A program made the translations under genes and the position numbers. Source: an uncultured Acetatifactor sp. (GTDB taxonomy: Bacteria; Bacillota; Clostridia; Lachnospirales; Lachnospiraceae). From it: DNA of 41,535 bases. Location of the stretch: contig CAJUTJ010000131.1 in the NCBI GenBank assembly GCA_910589655.1, forward strand, positions 1-41,535, given 5' to 3'. The notes beneath the pieces were generated by a model. That model saw only the letters and a list, made by a program, of their open reading frames with translations. It had not been told where the DNA came from and did not search any database. Positions 17,262 through 26,454 of the stretch are shown here, piece after piece (position 1 is the stretch's first letter; every line of letters starts with the position of its first letter).

Positions 17262-18125
17262 TTACTCCCAATCCCAAAGCCTCTGCAGCAGCAGGCTTAC
17301 GGCTCCCAGCACGATTACCGACAGAACGGAAGCCGCCGACAGCTTATCCTGCTCCAGATAGAGATACCAATTATTAAAAACGTTCTGCAGCATATAGATG
17401 CTCTTAGGAGGATAGGCACCGCCCACCAGATAGACTTCCCTGAACACTTTAAAGGAATTTATCAGCGATACAACCGTGATAGTAAACATACTTCCCTTTA
17501 GACAAGGCATCGTTATCAGCCAGAAACGTTTTACCCTTCCGGCTCCGTCCATTCTGGCCGCCTCCAGCATCGCCTCCGGTATGGATTTCAGTCCGGCAAG
17601 CCACAATATCATAGTGTAGCCCAGATTCTTCCACAGATAACTTCCCACCAAAATAAAGAAAGCGCTCTCTTCTCCGAGGAAATCCGTATGAGTTCCGAGG
17701 AACCTGTTCAAGAACCCCTGACCGGAAAAAGCAAGCTTCCAAATCAGCACCATGGCCGCAGCCGGCATTGCAAGGGGCAAAAGATACAGATATCTGTATT
17801 TTCCCCGCTTGGAGTCACCGTTTATCAGCAATGCAAGCCCCAGACTGAGCAGCAGGAGGGGTAACACCCCCGCCGCCAAGAATCTCACTGTATTTGCAGC
17901 CGCAATTTCAAATGCATCGTTTTGAAATACCGCCATATAATTTTTCAGTCCCGCAAATTCACCCGTCAAAACAATAAAAAAAGACGATACTGTCATCTTT
18001 CCAAAGGGAAGCAGCACAAAACACGCCACTCCCCCAAGGCTGGGCATCAGAAACAAGAACTGCTTTATCCCTTGCTTTCTCCGCTTATTCCGCCAGATAT
18101 AGTTCCAATTCTTTTTCAATTGCAT
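17262..18125 (-). CDS. Carbohydrate-type ABC transporter permease (MalF/UgpA-like)
   Basis: The 287-residue protein has six predicted membrane segments. Its EAA loop, EAARMDGAGRVKRFWLITMP, would dock the ATPase. The N-terminus (FLFLMPSLGGVACFVLLPFG) is typical of UgpA/MalF-type subunits. The ATG at 18125 has GAGGAG seven bases upstream and overlaps the end of the solute-binding gene by 41 bp, which points to translational coupling. The substrate cannot be deduced; the family mostly imports oligosaccharides or glycerol phosphate compounds. Confidence 0.93.
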   Translation of the reverse strand: MQLKKNWNYIWRNKRRKQGIKQFLFLMPSLGGVACFVLLPFGKMTVSSFFIVLTGEFAGLKNYMAVFQNDAFEIAAANTVRFLAAGVLPLLLLSLGLALLINGDSKRGKYRYLYLLPLAMPAAAMVLIWKLAFSGQGFLNRFLGTHTDFLGEESAFFILVGSYLWKNLGYTMILWLAGLKSIPEAMLEAARMDGAGRVKRFWLITMPCLKGSMFTITVVSLINSFKVFREVYLVGGAYPPKSIYMLQNVFNNWYLYLEQDKLSAASVLSVIVLGAVSLLLQRLWDWE

Positions 18126-20370
18126 CCACTGTCTCCTCTATTCCGGCCTCTCCAGTCAATGCCGCTTGGCCCAGCTTTATCACCGCTCCATATATCCGGT
18201 TGTCACAATAATTCACTCCGGCTGTATGATCCGCCAAGCTCTCTAACCGGGCAAAGTCCTCCTTCGAGGGCCAGTTTATTTGCAGCGACATGACACTGCC
18301 GTCGGACATAGCATACCCCATAGCCGCATAATGCTCCGTGCTTTCACCTTTGGGATTCTCCTGTCTCTGTAAAAAGGCTCCTTTGTTTACCGGAGTCCCG
18401 TTCAGCGAAACATTACCCTGAAACTCCGAGGAAAAAATATATTCCAAAAACAGCCTGCTTTCCTCCCCATGCTTTGACGCACTGTTCATTGCCATCAGAG
18501 TGGCCGGCAGACATGTTCCGTAGCTCTGCCCCGGCATCTGCATATATTCGCCGCCCATATGCTTCAATTTCCCCAATGTCATCGGGAAATCTTCTGCCGC
18601 ACCGCTTAAATATCCCCCGCAGAAAGGCTGTTCCGGAAAAGCCATCAGTTTGACATCCAGTGTTTCCGACAATCCGTAGGAGCCGCAGCGCCTTGCTAAA
18701 GTATTCTCCCCGCTCCCCCAGCCGGATCCGGAAAAGGACATTTCATTCATATTCTCCGGCAGATTCCTCATCTGGACATCATAAATTCTTTTCAACTGTG
18801 TGAGAAATTCCGCCACTGCATTCCGGTCAAGCGTACCTTCCTCCGTCTCCCATGCTCCCATAGAAGCTTGTGCAAAGAGCCGGAGCGCTTCCTCCGCCGA
18901 TAAAAACCCGATAACGGATTCCTCTCCGCCTGCCGTTTTTTCCACCAAATCTGCCAGCTGTGACAGCTCCTTTATCTCCCCTGCAGACGCTGCCGTTTCC
19001 GAATCCACTGCCAATACCGGCAAAGCAAACGTAAGGGGCATTACATACAGTCCTGATTCTGTGGCAAACCCCTCCGCCACGGTCTCAAAATACTCTTCCT
19101 CCGGCAGGTCTTCCCTCAAAAAGCTTAAATCCGCCAGAATACCTTTCTCTCCATAGGTATCAAAAGGAATATCATCTACCACCAGAATATCCGGTCCCGT
19201 GCCTGCGGCAAGCTCCGTCCCGAGATTCCTCAGCGCATCCTCCTCTGTTCCGCCGTAATCGGGATTCACTCCCACCTCATATTTTATGTACAGCTCCGGA
19301 TATTTCCTGCGAAACGCGCTTACCGCCTGTCTGATATTCCCGTCGTCATAGAGGCTGTAAATTCGCAGCGATGCCTCCGGCTCTGCAGGAAGGGACTTAT
19401 CTTTTACATAACGCAGAAGCTTTCCGTCCGTATAGAGAACGTTAAATATTTTCTCTCCCTCCGCCTCCGTCACGGTCATCCCCAGAAATCCCCTTCCGAT
19501 ATCACCGATGCCACAGGCACTTCCGTCCACAACTCGTCTCATCTCACTCCCGTATAGTTCATGTACAAATATTCCCTCATGAGTTAAAACATAAAGTTCC
19601 TCCCCGCAAGGATACAGAAGAACGGAAGATATATCATTCAAAATATCATCCTGCCTTTGGGAGAAAAATCCGGATAGTACTTCATCCTGTTTCTCCGCCA
19701 CATTCTTTTCGTTCAGATCAAACAGCGACACACCGCTGACATGAAGAATAAAAAGCATTTCGTCATTGGCTGCAAGAGCCAGCGGATAATTCTCATTTTC
19801 CGTCAAAAATTGTATTTCACCGCTTTCCCGGTGAATCCGATAGATCTCACTGCCCATTTTCATATAAAAGCAATCCGCTCCCGGATAAAAAGAAGGGTAC
19901 TCATTCTCTCCCAAATTTACCGATATAATTTCCTCTCCCTCCGCCGAGGTCAACCGCCATCTTCTTACCCCGTCTATGTATTCCATGAGAATCCGGCTCC
20001 CGTCGGACGATCCTGTTACCGACAAAAGTTCAACGGAAGCTTCTCCCTGCCCGTCCGTCCCATCCTCTGCACTTGTAAAACTTGCTCCGTGGTCGTCCGA
20101 AACCCAGTCTCCGCCGCTTTGTCCGATCAGACGCAGCCGTCCGTCCTGCTGAACCAAACCGGCATAACCGCTCTCCTTCTCCCCGCCTTCCGGTTCCACC
20201 TCTTCTTCCACATACCTTCCCATTTCTCCTTCCGTGGATACTTGGTTAAGATTATCCGCTGCATTTCCGCATCCGCTGCAGGTGAGCAGCACTGATATAC
20301 ATAACAATAATATTTTTATGCCCGATATCGCTCTTTCTGCTTTACATCTCTTCGTTTTCATTCTCTTCAT
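18085..20370 (-). CDS. Large lipoprotein: propeller-like domain plus ABC solute-binding domain
   Basis: The 761-residue protein begins with a lipoprotein signal (LLLCISVLLTCSGCGN). The first ~330 residues look like a beta-propeller: repeated short strands such as YAGLVQQDGRLRLIGQSGGDW and REGSGEIQFL-type blades ending in aromatic or acidic turns. From about 335 (SLRIYSLYDDGNIRQAVSAF) a standard extracellular solute-binding fold follows, including RRKYPELYIKYEVGVN, GTGPDILVVDDIPF and the C-terminal EYIFSSEFQG helix. Family members are normally 400-550 residues, so the N-terminal addition is the odd part. It is the first gene of an operon with two permeases and an adaptor protein. It would act on the outer face of the membrane. 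The propeller assignment is inferred from pattern only. Confidence 0.85.
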   Translation of the reverse strand: MKRMKTKRCKAERAISGIKILLLCISVLLTCSGCGNAADNLNQVSTEGEMGRYVEEEVEPEGGEKESGYAGLVQQDGRLRLIGQSGGDWVSDDHGASFTSAEDGTDGQGEASVELLSVTGSSDGSRILMEYIDGVRRWRLTSAEGEEIISVNLGENEYPSFYPGADCFYMKMGSEIYRIHRESGEIQFLTENENYPLALAANDEMLFILHVSGVSLFDLNEKNVAEKQDEVLSGFFSQRQDDILNDISSVLLYPCGEELYVLTHEGIFVHELYGSEMRRVVDGSACGIGDIGRGFLGMTVTEAEGEKIFNVLYTDGKLLRYVKDKSLPAEPEASLRIYSLYDDGNIRQAVSAFRRKYPELYIKYEVGVNPDYGGTEEDALRNLGTELAAGTGPDILVVDDIPFDTYGEKGILADLSFLREDLPEEEYFETVAEGFATESGLYVMPLTFALPVLAVDSETAASAGEIKELSQLADLVEKTAGGEESVIGFLSAEEALRLFAQASMGAWETEEGTLDRNAVAEFLTQLKRIYDVQMRNLPENMNEMSFSGSGWGSGENTLARRCGSYGLSETLDVKLMAFPEQPFCGGYLSGAAEDFPMTLGKLKHMGGEYMQMPGQSYGTCLPATLMAMNSASKHGEESRLFLEYIFSSEFQGNVSLNGTPVNKGAFLQRQENPKGESTEHYAAMGYAMSDGSVMSLQINWPSKEDFARLESLADHTAGVNYCDNRIYGAVIKLGQAALTGEAGIEETVDAIEKELELYLAE

Positions 20371-20411
20371 TTTTATTTATTTCTCCGTTTCCGCGCTTCC
20401 TTTTCAATATA

Positions 20412-20471
20412 CCGATTTCATTTTAATTCCGATTCCATTTTGATACCGATTCCGTTTTGAAAGCGCTTAAT
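20412..20471 (-). promoter_or_regulatory. Three 17-bp direct repeats and a cre-like site before the ABC operon
   Basis: Three head-to-tail 17-bp repeats of the form CCGATTyCrTTTTrAwA (plus strand) occupy 20412-20428, 20429-20445 and 20446-20462. Overlapping the last is TGAAAGCGCTTAAT, which matches the CcpA cre consensus at about 12 of 14 positions. They lie 40-100 bases upstream of the solute-binding gene. The likely reading is catabolite control plus a repeat-binding regulator, or a repeat around the promoter. No convincing -35/-10 pair was found. Confidence 0.5.
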
Positions 20472-20552
20472 AAGTATTGAAACAAATTCCATCCATTTAA
20501 AATATTGCTTTTTCATTGACATAGAATGTTTATTCAGATTTTTAGAGAATCC

Positions 20553-21203
20553 TTACAAATATCCGATCTCCTTCAAACTCTCCACTATATCTTCCTCACT
20601 CACATCCTCTCCCGACAGTTTTCTCCCTTGCTCTTCCGTAAATTTCGAAGAGGACAACATTGAAAGCCGCTTTTCCGGAAGAATGACCACCACATATATG
20701 ACTTTTTCACCCGAAATTGTATCTAACATTATGCGATATTCCATTCCTTCCTCGTCCAGTTTAGCAACATCCTGAAATAACTTGTCCAGCGTTTCCGCAC
20801 TGTCGTCTCCGGAGATACAGTAACTGGTGACAATACTCACCCCCATATAATTCACGGGCACAAGCACCACCAGCAGAATCAGCAAAGCAACCACTGCCAA
20901 AGCAGCGAAAAAAAGCTTTTTCTTCAAGCTAAACTGCTTTTTTACCATGACTTTCAAATTCCGGTCGGCCACCTTTTCCACCTCATTCTCCTGAATCCGC
21001 CGGCCTGCCAAAATCTCATTAATACTGACTTCGTAGAAGTCACTCAGCCTCTGCAGAGAATCCACATCCGGGATTCCTCGTCCCGTCTCCCACCTTGATA
21101 CAGCCTTATCCGATACTTGTATGACCTCGGCCACTTCCTTTTGCTTGAGTCCCTTTTGCTTCCTCAGTTCACCGAGAAAGCTTCCTATCTCTATTGCATC
21201 CAT
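20553..21203 (-). CDS. Membrane-attached XRE-family transcriptional regulator
   Basis: The 216-residue protein has an N-terminal helix-turn-helix (FLGELRKQKGLKQKEVAEVI, then VSDKAVSRWETGRGIPDVDSL). A linker, one transmembrane helix (KKLFFAALAVVALLILLVVLV) and a small C-terminal extracytoplasmic domain follow. Such one-helix XRE proteins are common in Clostridia and may sense envelope or small-molecule signals. The ATG at 21203 has AAGGAGGG six bases upstream; upstream residues in the open frame are unlikely to be translated. An AGTAT/ATACT dyad around 21281-21301 could be an operator, but this is weak. Targets are unknown; the adjacent ABC operon is a candidate. Confidence 0.85.
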   Translation of the reverse strand: MDAIEIGSFLGELRKQKGLKQKEVAEVIQVSDKAVSRWETGRGIPDVDSLQRLSDFYEVSINEILAGRRIQENEVEKVADRNLKVMVKKQFSLKKKLFFAALAVVALLILLVVLVPVNYMGVSIVTSYCISGDDSAETLDKLFQDVAKLDEEGMEYRIMLDTISGEKVIYVVVILPEKRLSMLSSSKFTEEQGRKLSGEDVSEEDIVESLKEIGYL

Positions 21204-21480
21204 TCTTCCCTCCTTATATCCTATACCATGTAACTTCCATAAATTTTTCTCATCCTGTGAGAAGACCTTTTCTGCTTTTATTAGTATACCCACTTGTAAT
21301 ACTATCTTGTCTTCTGCCGTTTCCTCTCCTGTTTATTCTTTTCCGTATTTCATCTCTTGCCATATCCTCTCCTGCTATCTCCTTTTTCGATTATTATTTC
21401 CCGCCTCATATTCTGAACGAATTGTACTCTAAATAGCCGAATTTTGCACCCTATGCTCCGTAGAATGGCGGAAAATAGGC
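21204..21480. other. Intergenic stretch, no gene supported
   Basis: The plus strand is very pyrimidine-rich. The only frame on the minus strand with a ribosome-like site encodes a very basic peptide of about 38 residues (start near 21364) with no recognisable features. It presumably contains the promoter of the XRE gene; TATACT at 21281-21286 (minus strand) is a possible -10 box without a clear -35. Confidence 0.4.
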
Positions 21481-21510
21481 AAAAAACAAAGGCAGACTCA
21501 AAAGTCTGCC
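21481..21510 (-). terminator. Rho-independent terminator of the TIGR02452 gene
   Basis: GGCAGACT pairs perfectly with AGTCTGCC around a four-base loop at 21491-21510. The minus strand continues TTTGTTTTTT. It lies about 90 bases after the stop codon of the TIGR02452-family gene and insulates it from the XRE gene. Confidence 0.9.
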
Positions 21511-21600
21511 TCACATAAATACAGCGCTCAATCAATACCGCACTCGAAATTCTACAATGCATTTCCCATGGCGGAACAATCCGAAACTACCGTTCGCTGT

Positions 21601-22437
21601 CTACTCTGCCGCCTGTCGAAATGCCATAATGCAATCTTGATTCTTGGAATGATCCAATACCGCATGAAATATTGATTCGAAATATGCCCCCAGTCCCCCG
21701 GCTAACAATTCTTTCCACCATAGAGCTATCTGAACCGGGTCATTCCGAAATACCCCGCAGCCATAAGCGCCGAGAACCAAATTTTTTGCTCCTTTCTCTG
21801 CAAAGACAGAGAGGATTAATCTCATTCTGCGGTACATCACATGTCTTGCGGTTTCTTCATCCTCACCCTTCAGACGTACCTGCCCCATATTCACCGCAGG
21901 AATGGTAAGCACCGACGCTTTCACAGGCTCTTTCTCCAAATCAAATTTTCCGTTCCTGATAAACAGAACATCCGGCGAATAAATCCCGTGATCCGTGTAC
22001 ATCATGGACTTTTGGGCTCTGTTATTTTCATAATACTCCGGATGTGCAATCAGTGTCTTATATAACGTACTTGACGCGGTAATGCTCTCCTCCTGTGCCT
22101 TTGCGCCGTTCAAAAAACCACCTCCGGGATTCTTTGCACTTGCAAAATTAAGCACAGCAATGTCCTTCTTCCCTTCCTCTGCAAGAATGCGAACCGCATC
22201 GACTGTGGATATATTATCTATGCGCTCCTGAAGAGAAAATCCGCCTTGTTCCTTTCCGTTCCCGCAGGCTCCTGCATACTTCTTTAAAATACTCTCTCCT
22301 TGCTCCGGAGTAATCAATACGCTTTCATGAACGGACTTCTCCATATCTCTTTTGATATCTATCTTTTCCCCGTCCACCTCATAGAAGCCGTGTTCCATAA
22401 TAGCAACGGTTTGTTTTGCAACCGCTTTTCTGTCCAT
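21601..22437 (-). CDS. TIGR02452 family protein (bacterial-type PARG-like)
   Basis: The 278-residue protein carries the bacterial poly(ADP-ribose) glycohydrolase signature GGG (105-107) followed by QEE (115-117) within NFASAKNPGGGFLNGAKAQEES. A macrodomain-like C-terminal half follows, with VLGAYGCGVFRNDP. The family removes ADP-ribose from proteins in characterised homologues; whether this member does is inference. A GGGGGG run precedes the ATG. It sits between a broken chemoreceptor and a regulator, with its own terminator, and no ADP-ribosyltransferase gene was seen nearby. Confidence 0.88.
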   Translation of the reverse strand: MDRKAVAKQTVAIMEHGFYEVDGEKIDIKRDMEKSVHESVLITPEQGESILKKYAGACGNGKEQGGFSLQERIDNISTVDAVRILAEEGKKDIAVLNFASAKNPGGGFLNGAKAQEESITASSTLYKTLIAHPEYYENNRAQKSMMYTDHGIYSPDVLFIRNGKFDLEKEPVKASVLTIPAVNMGQVRLKGEDEETARHVMYRRMRLILSVFAEKGAKNLVLGAYGCGVFRNDPVQIALWWKELLAGGLGAYFESIFHAVLDHSKNQDCIMAFRQAAE

Positions 22438-22551
22438 AAAATCCCCCCATTCGCCTATCTATCAGTAATCACCTTTGTTTATCGGGACACGCAGGCCCTC
22501 CCGCAGGTGCAGCTATCCCTTCCGCAGAAAATACCAAACGGAGAACCGCCT

Positions 22552-24585
22552 TTATTTAATGCGAAACCGGCTGATTAGATTATTCAAAGTCCGTGCCTGA
22601 TCGGACAATTCTTTCGAAACCGCCGCGCTTTTTTCCGCAGAGGCAGAATTCGACTGTACCACCGCAGAGATTTCCTTAATCCCGTTTTCCACCAGAACAA
22701 TCATTTTTGATTGCTGGACGCTGGCGGCATCTATATCATCCATCAATGTCTTAATGGATTGAATGCAGTCGCTAATAACCTGCATTGCAGAAACGGCAAG
22801 GTCAGTGGACTCTGTCCCCGTCTGGACGTCCTGAATGGAACGGTTTATCAAGTTGCTTGTATTCTGAGCAGCTTCGGCGGACTTTGCCGCGAGGCTCCTT
22901 ACCTCTTCCGCCACAACGGAGAAGCCCTTCCCCGAATCACCGGCGCGGGCTGCTTCCACAGACGCATTCAGCGCTAAAACATTTGTTTGGAAAGCTATAT
23001 CTTCAATGGTTTTAATAATGGACACAATTTGAGCCGAGGACTGATCAATGTTCCTTGTGGCCGTCATCAACTGCTCCATCTTGGTATCGGCCTCATCCGA
23101 ATACCCCGCAGCCTTATCAACCAGATCACTGGCACTGCCGCAGCGCTCGGCGCTGGCTTGGATTTGTGACGTAATCGCACTCACGTTTGATACCAGACCA
23201 TCAACGGAAATTGCCTATTCCATAGTACCCTGAGACAATGCCTGCGCTCCCGAAGACACCCAGCCGGCACTTGTATCTACCTGACCGGCAACATGAGAAA
23301 TATCACGAATCACATTCGTAAGATTCACATGAATCAGCTGCAGGCTCTCAAACAAGACTTTAAAATCCCCAATATAATAGGACTCGTTCTTCGTAACGTC
23401 AACGGCAAGGTTTCCCTCTGCCATTTCACCCAAAATACGCCCCACGTCATCAATCGTCTTTCGCAGACATCCACAGACATGGTGGGTTGTTTTGGCAATA
23501 ATGCCGATTTCATCTGATCTGTTATAGAAAACCTCAAGCTCGCGGTCGGCCGAGAGATTTAAATTCCCCAAACTGCCTATGGCCCGCTCTACAGCCATCA
23601 GTTCCTTTCCCTCACGATACAGAATTACAAGAGTGATAAAATTGATAATAACCGCCATTGCAGCACACAATACTCCCACTTCCATGCGTACTTCCTTCAC
23701 GGCGCCGTAGACTTCCGTAACATTATCCCGAACCATAAAAACCCAGTCCCAGTCCCGGTCCTTTAAATACTTATATACCACCAGCTGGTCTACGCCGTTT
23801 TCGTCTCTATAGGAATATGTACTTGCCTCTGTACTTCCATCCGCCCGTATCCGGCTGATGATCTCAAGATAACCACTGTCGGTGGTTTCGGTATTGAGAA
23901 GCTCGCTATCCTTATGATAGAGATACACACCTGTTTTCACGTTCATAAATACATATTCACTGTCGGGAAGACCCTCAATATTCAGATTCAACAAGGCATC
24001 CATGAGATGGTTCGCATAGACTCCGGCTCCCACATAGCCTATACACTTTTGTCCTTCAAAAATCGGATAATACATGGAAAGAATCATACTGCCCGTTCCC
24101 GGAGATTTCATGATACCCGAATTGGTAAGCTCGCTGCGGGACAAAATCGTCTTCTGGAAAGTTTCCAGCGATTCCCCCGTGCGCGTAGTGATTCCAATGG
24201 CATTCTGAGAGGTATGAGTCAAAACATGGGTGTTCGGTGTAGCAATATACAGCCCCTCAAAAACTCCCTTGACAGAAGCAAAGTCTTCGGTATATTGCTG
24301 AGCCTCCGCCAGCAGTGCCGGATCTTCCGGATTTAAGAGAAGGTCGTGAACCTCACTGCTCAGAGCAAAGGCAGTCACATACTCTTCCACAGAAACCACA
24401 TATTCGTCAATAATCGCCGCTCTGGCTTCCACGGCATCCGTCATCTGATTGGTAATATCGGTTTTTACCATTGAAGCGGTATTTGTGGACACTACAAGCC
24501 AAAGAAGCAGCATCCCGATCATGATCACTGCTGTCGTAATAATGCCAATACGGGTGGCAAGTTTTCTATTTATCAGGAATTTCAT
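22552..24585 (-). pseudogene. Methyl-accepting chemotaxis protein interrupted by an amber codon
   Basis: The two reading frames 24585-23215 and 23214-22552 are in the same phase, separated only by TAG at 23215-23217 in the context GGTACTATGGAATAGGCAATT. The expected residue there is Gln (family pattern LSQG.TEQA), so a single C-to-T change of CAG explains it. The first part has one membrane helix (IGIITTAVIMIGMLLLWLVV), a Cache-type sensor domain, a second helix (VLCAAMAVIINFITLVILY) and a HAMP region. The second part has the signalling tip FQTNVLALNASVEAARAGDSGKGF and the usual C-terminal helices. Total length would be about 677 residues. The ATG at 24585 has GGAGGAG six bases upstream. Without readthrough the receptor lacks its signalling domain. 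Confidence 0.88.
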
Positions 24586-24633
24586 AAAAATCTCCTCCAA
24601 AAAAAATGTATATTTTAGAGAACAAAACTGTTC

Positions 24634-25998
24634 CTAATTCTTAAAGCTATGAATCGGCGCAGGTATTCTCCCGCCCCGGCTTACGAAGGCATCACAGGAA
24701 AATTGATTTACAGGCATAATGGGCGCATAACCCAGCAGTCCGCCAAATTCTACCGTCTCCCCTACCCCTTTTCCGATCACGGGAATCACTCGGACAGCCG
24801 TAGTCTTTTGATTCACCATTCCGATGGCCATTTCGTCCGCAATTATGCCTGATATAGTCGTTGCCTTGGTGTCTCCCGGTATGGCAATCATATCAAGCCC
24901 TACGGAACAAACACAAGTCATAGCCTCCAATTTCTCTAATGTAAGCGCGCCTGCACGCACCGCATCAATCATGCCCTGATCTTCACTGACGGGAATAAAA
25001 GCGCCGCTCAATCCTCCCACATAGGAGGAAGCCATAACGCCGCCTTTTTTTACCTGATCATTGAGAAGCGCCAGCGCCGCCGTGGTTCCCGGCGCTCCCG
25101 CATATTCCAGTCCCATCTCACATAAAATGTCCGCCACACTGTCACCGATAGCCGGTGTGGGCGCAAGAGACAGATCCACGATTCCAAACGGGACATTCAG
25201 CATCTTGGAAGCCTCCTTTGCCACAAGCTGCCCTACTCTGGTCACTTTAAAGGCCGTTTTCTTAATGGTTTCACACAGCACTTCAAAGTTCCGGCCTCTC
25301 ACCTTCTCCAAGGCGGTTTTTACCACCCCCGGACCGCTGACTCCCACATTAATGATTTTGTCCGCCTCGGTAACACCGTGAAAAGCTCCCGCCATAAAAG
25401 GATTGTCATCCGGCGCGTTACAGAATACCACCAGCTTGGCACACCCCAGAGAGTCCTCTTCCTTAGTATATTCCGCAGTGGCTTTGATGATTTCCCCCAT
25501 AAGCTTGACCGCATCCATATTAATGCCCGTCTTGGTAGACCCTAAGTTCACGGAGCTGCACACCCTCTCCGTGGAAGACAGCGCCAAAGGAATGGAGCGA
25601 ATCAATAATTCGTCGGCAGGAGTCATTCCCTTACTCACCAACGCGGAATAACCGCCGATAAAATTTACTCCTACCTCTTTGGCCACTTTATCTAAAGTCT
25701 GCGCAACAGAGGCAAAGTCCTCAACAGACTTACATGCCGCCCCTCCCACCAAGGCGACGGGCGTCACGGAAATCCTTTTATTCACTATAGGAATACCAAA
25801 CTCTCTGGAAATCTCCTCCCCCGTTTTTACAAGATCTTTTGCCGCCCCGTATATTTTCCGGTAAATATTCCGGTTCAATTTCTCCAAATCAGAATCAATA
25901 CAATCCAAGAGACTGATTCCCAGAGTGATGGTTCTCACGTCAAGGTTCTCCTTCTCTATCATTTTGTTCGTCTCTGTTACCTCATATAAATTAATCAT
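24634..25998 (-). CDS. UPF0210 (DUF711/PFL) family protein
   Basis: The 454-residue protein matches the UPF0210 family throughout. Recognisable segments are NLDVRTITLGISLLDC near the N-terminus, IPIVNKRISVTPVALVGG, ERVCSSVNLGSTKTGINMDA, VFCNAPDDNPFMAGAFHG and DISLAPTPAIGDSVADIL-like sequence. The fold is related to anaerobic ribonucleotide reductase/PFL-like barrels in family descriptions, but no function is established. It follows the ACT-domain UPF0237 gene, its conserved partner in many Firmicutes and Archaea. A hairpin leader module occupies the gap, ending in GGGGTATAAAAATG, which includes the start codon. Confidence 0.92.
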   Translation of the reverse strand: MINLYEVTETNKMIEKENLDVRTITLGISLLDCIDSDLEKLNRNIYRKIYGAAKDLVKTGEEISREFGIPIVNKRISVTPVALVGGAACKSVEDFASVAQTLDKVAKEVGVNFIGGYSALVSKGMTPADELLIRSIPLALSSTERVCSSVNLGSTKTGINMDAVKLMGEIIKATAEYTKEEDSLGCAKLVVFCNAPDDNPFMAGAFHGVTEADKIINVGVSGPGVVKTALEKVRGRNFEVLCETIKKTAFKVTRVGQLVAKEASKMLNVPFGIVDLSLAPTPAIGDSVADILCEMGLEYAGAPGTTAALALLNDQVKKGGVMASSYVGGLSGAFIPVSEDQGMIDAVRAGALTLEKLEAMTCVCSVGLDMIAIPGDTKATTISGIIADEMAIGMVNQKTTAVRVIPVIGKGVGETVEFGGLLGYAPIMPVNQFSCDAFVSRGGRIPAPIHSFKN

Positions 25999-26002
25999 TT
26001 TT

Positions 26003-26097
26003 ATACCCCATGTCCCCGCTTAAAGAGGGGTGTTTACACACCCTCTTGCGGACTCAAAATCAATAGTTGAACGCACTTTTCTTTGCAAAAGCAAGCG
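26003..26097 (-). repeat. Hairpin leader module in front of UPF0210
   Basis: On the minus strand a TTGC/GCAA hairpin region is followed by TTCAACTATTGATTTTGAG. The outer stem GTCCGC/GCGGGGAC then encloses AAGAGGGTGT/ACACCCCTCTT, and GGGGTATAAAAATG leads into the gene. The linker and the order of parts match the modules at 27219, 28079 and 35924, while the stem sequences differ. Confidence 0.8.
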
Positions 26098-26108
26098 GCC
26101 TTTCCGGT

Positions 26109-26381
26109 TTAAATACGATGCATCTTATCAAAGATCTCTTCCTTCTGGCATTTAATAACCACACCGATCTGCTCTCCCAACGTTGTCATTTCATCTGCCA
26201 TGTCGCCAAACTGCTTACTGCATCCGCCGGTATCCACTATCATCATCATATTAAAATACCCTTGTACAATAGTCTGGGAAATATCTAAAATATTAATGCC
26301 GTTCTCTGCCAGATAGGTACACACTCTGGCAATAATGCCCACGGTGTCTTTTCCTACCACCGTAATAATTGCTTTTTTCAT
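26109..26381 (-). CDS. ACT-domain protein, UPF0237 family
   Basis: The 90-residue protein is a single ACT domain beginning KKAIITVVGKDTVGIIARVC and continuing ENGINILDISQTIVQGYFNM. ACT domains bind small ligands such as amino acids and regulate partner proteins. UPF0237 genes are regularly paired with UPF0210, as here, and the two probably act together. GGTGG stands five bases before the ATG. The ligand is unknown. Confidence 0.93.
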   Translation of the reverse strand: MKKAIITVVGKDTVGIIARVCTYLAENGINILDISQTIVQGYFNMMMIVDTGGCSKQFGDMADEMTTLGEQIGVVIKCQKEEIFDKMHRI

Positions 26382-26454
26382 TTATGCCACCATGCCTTTC
26401 CATAGTCTTGTTTTATTGTATTTATTTCTTAGATTACTCCATAAAATGATGTGC

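Noticed and set aside
21246..21364. Basic 38-residue frame upstream of the XRE gene
   Set aside because: Ribosome-site spacing is poor, the composition reflects a purine-rich strand, and no family or conservation could be seen.
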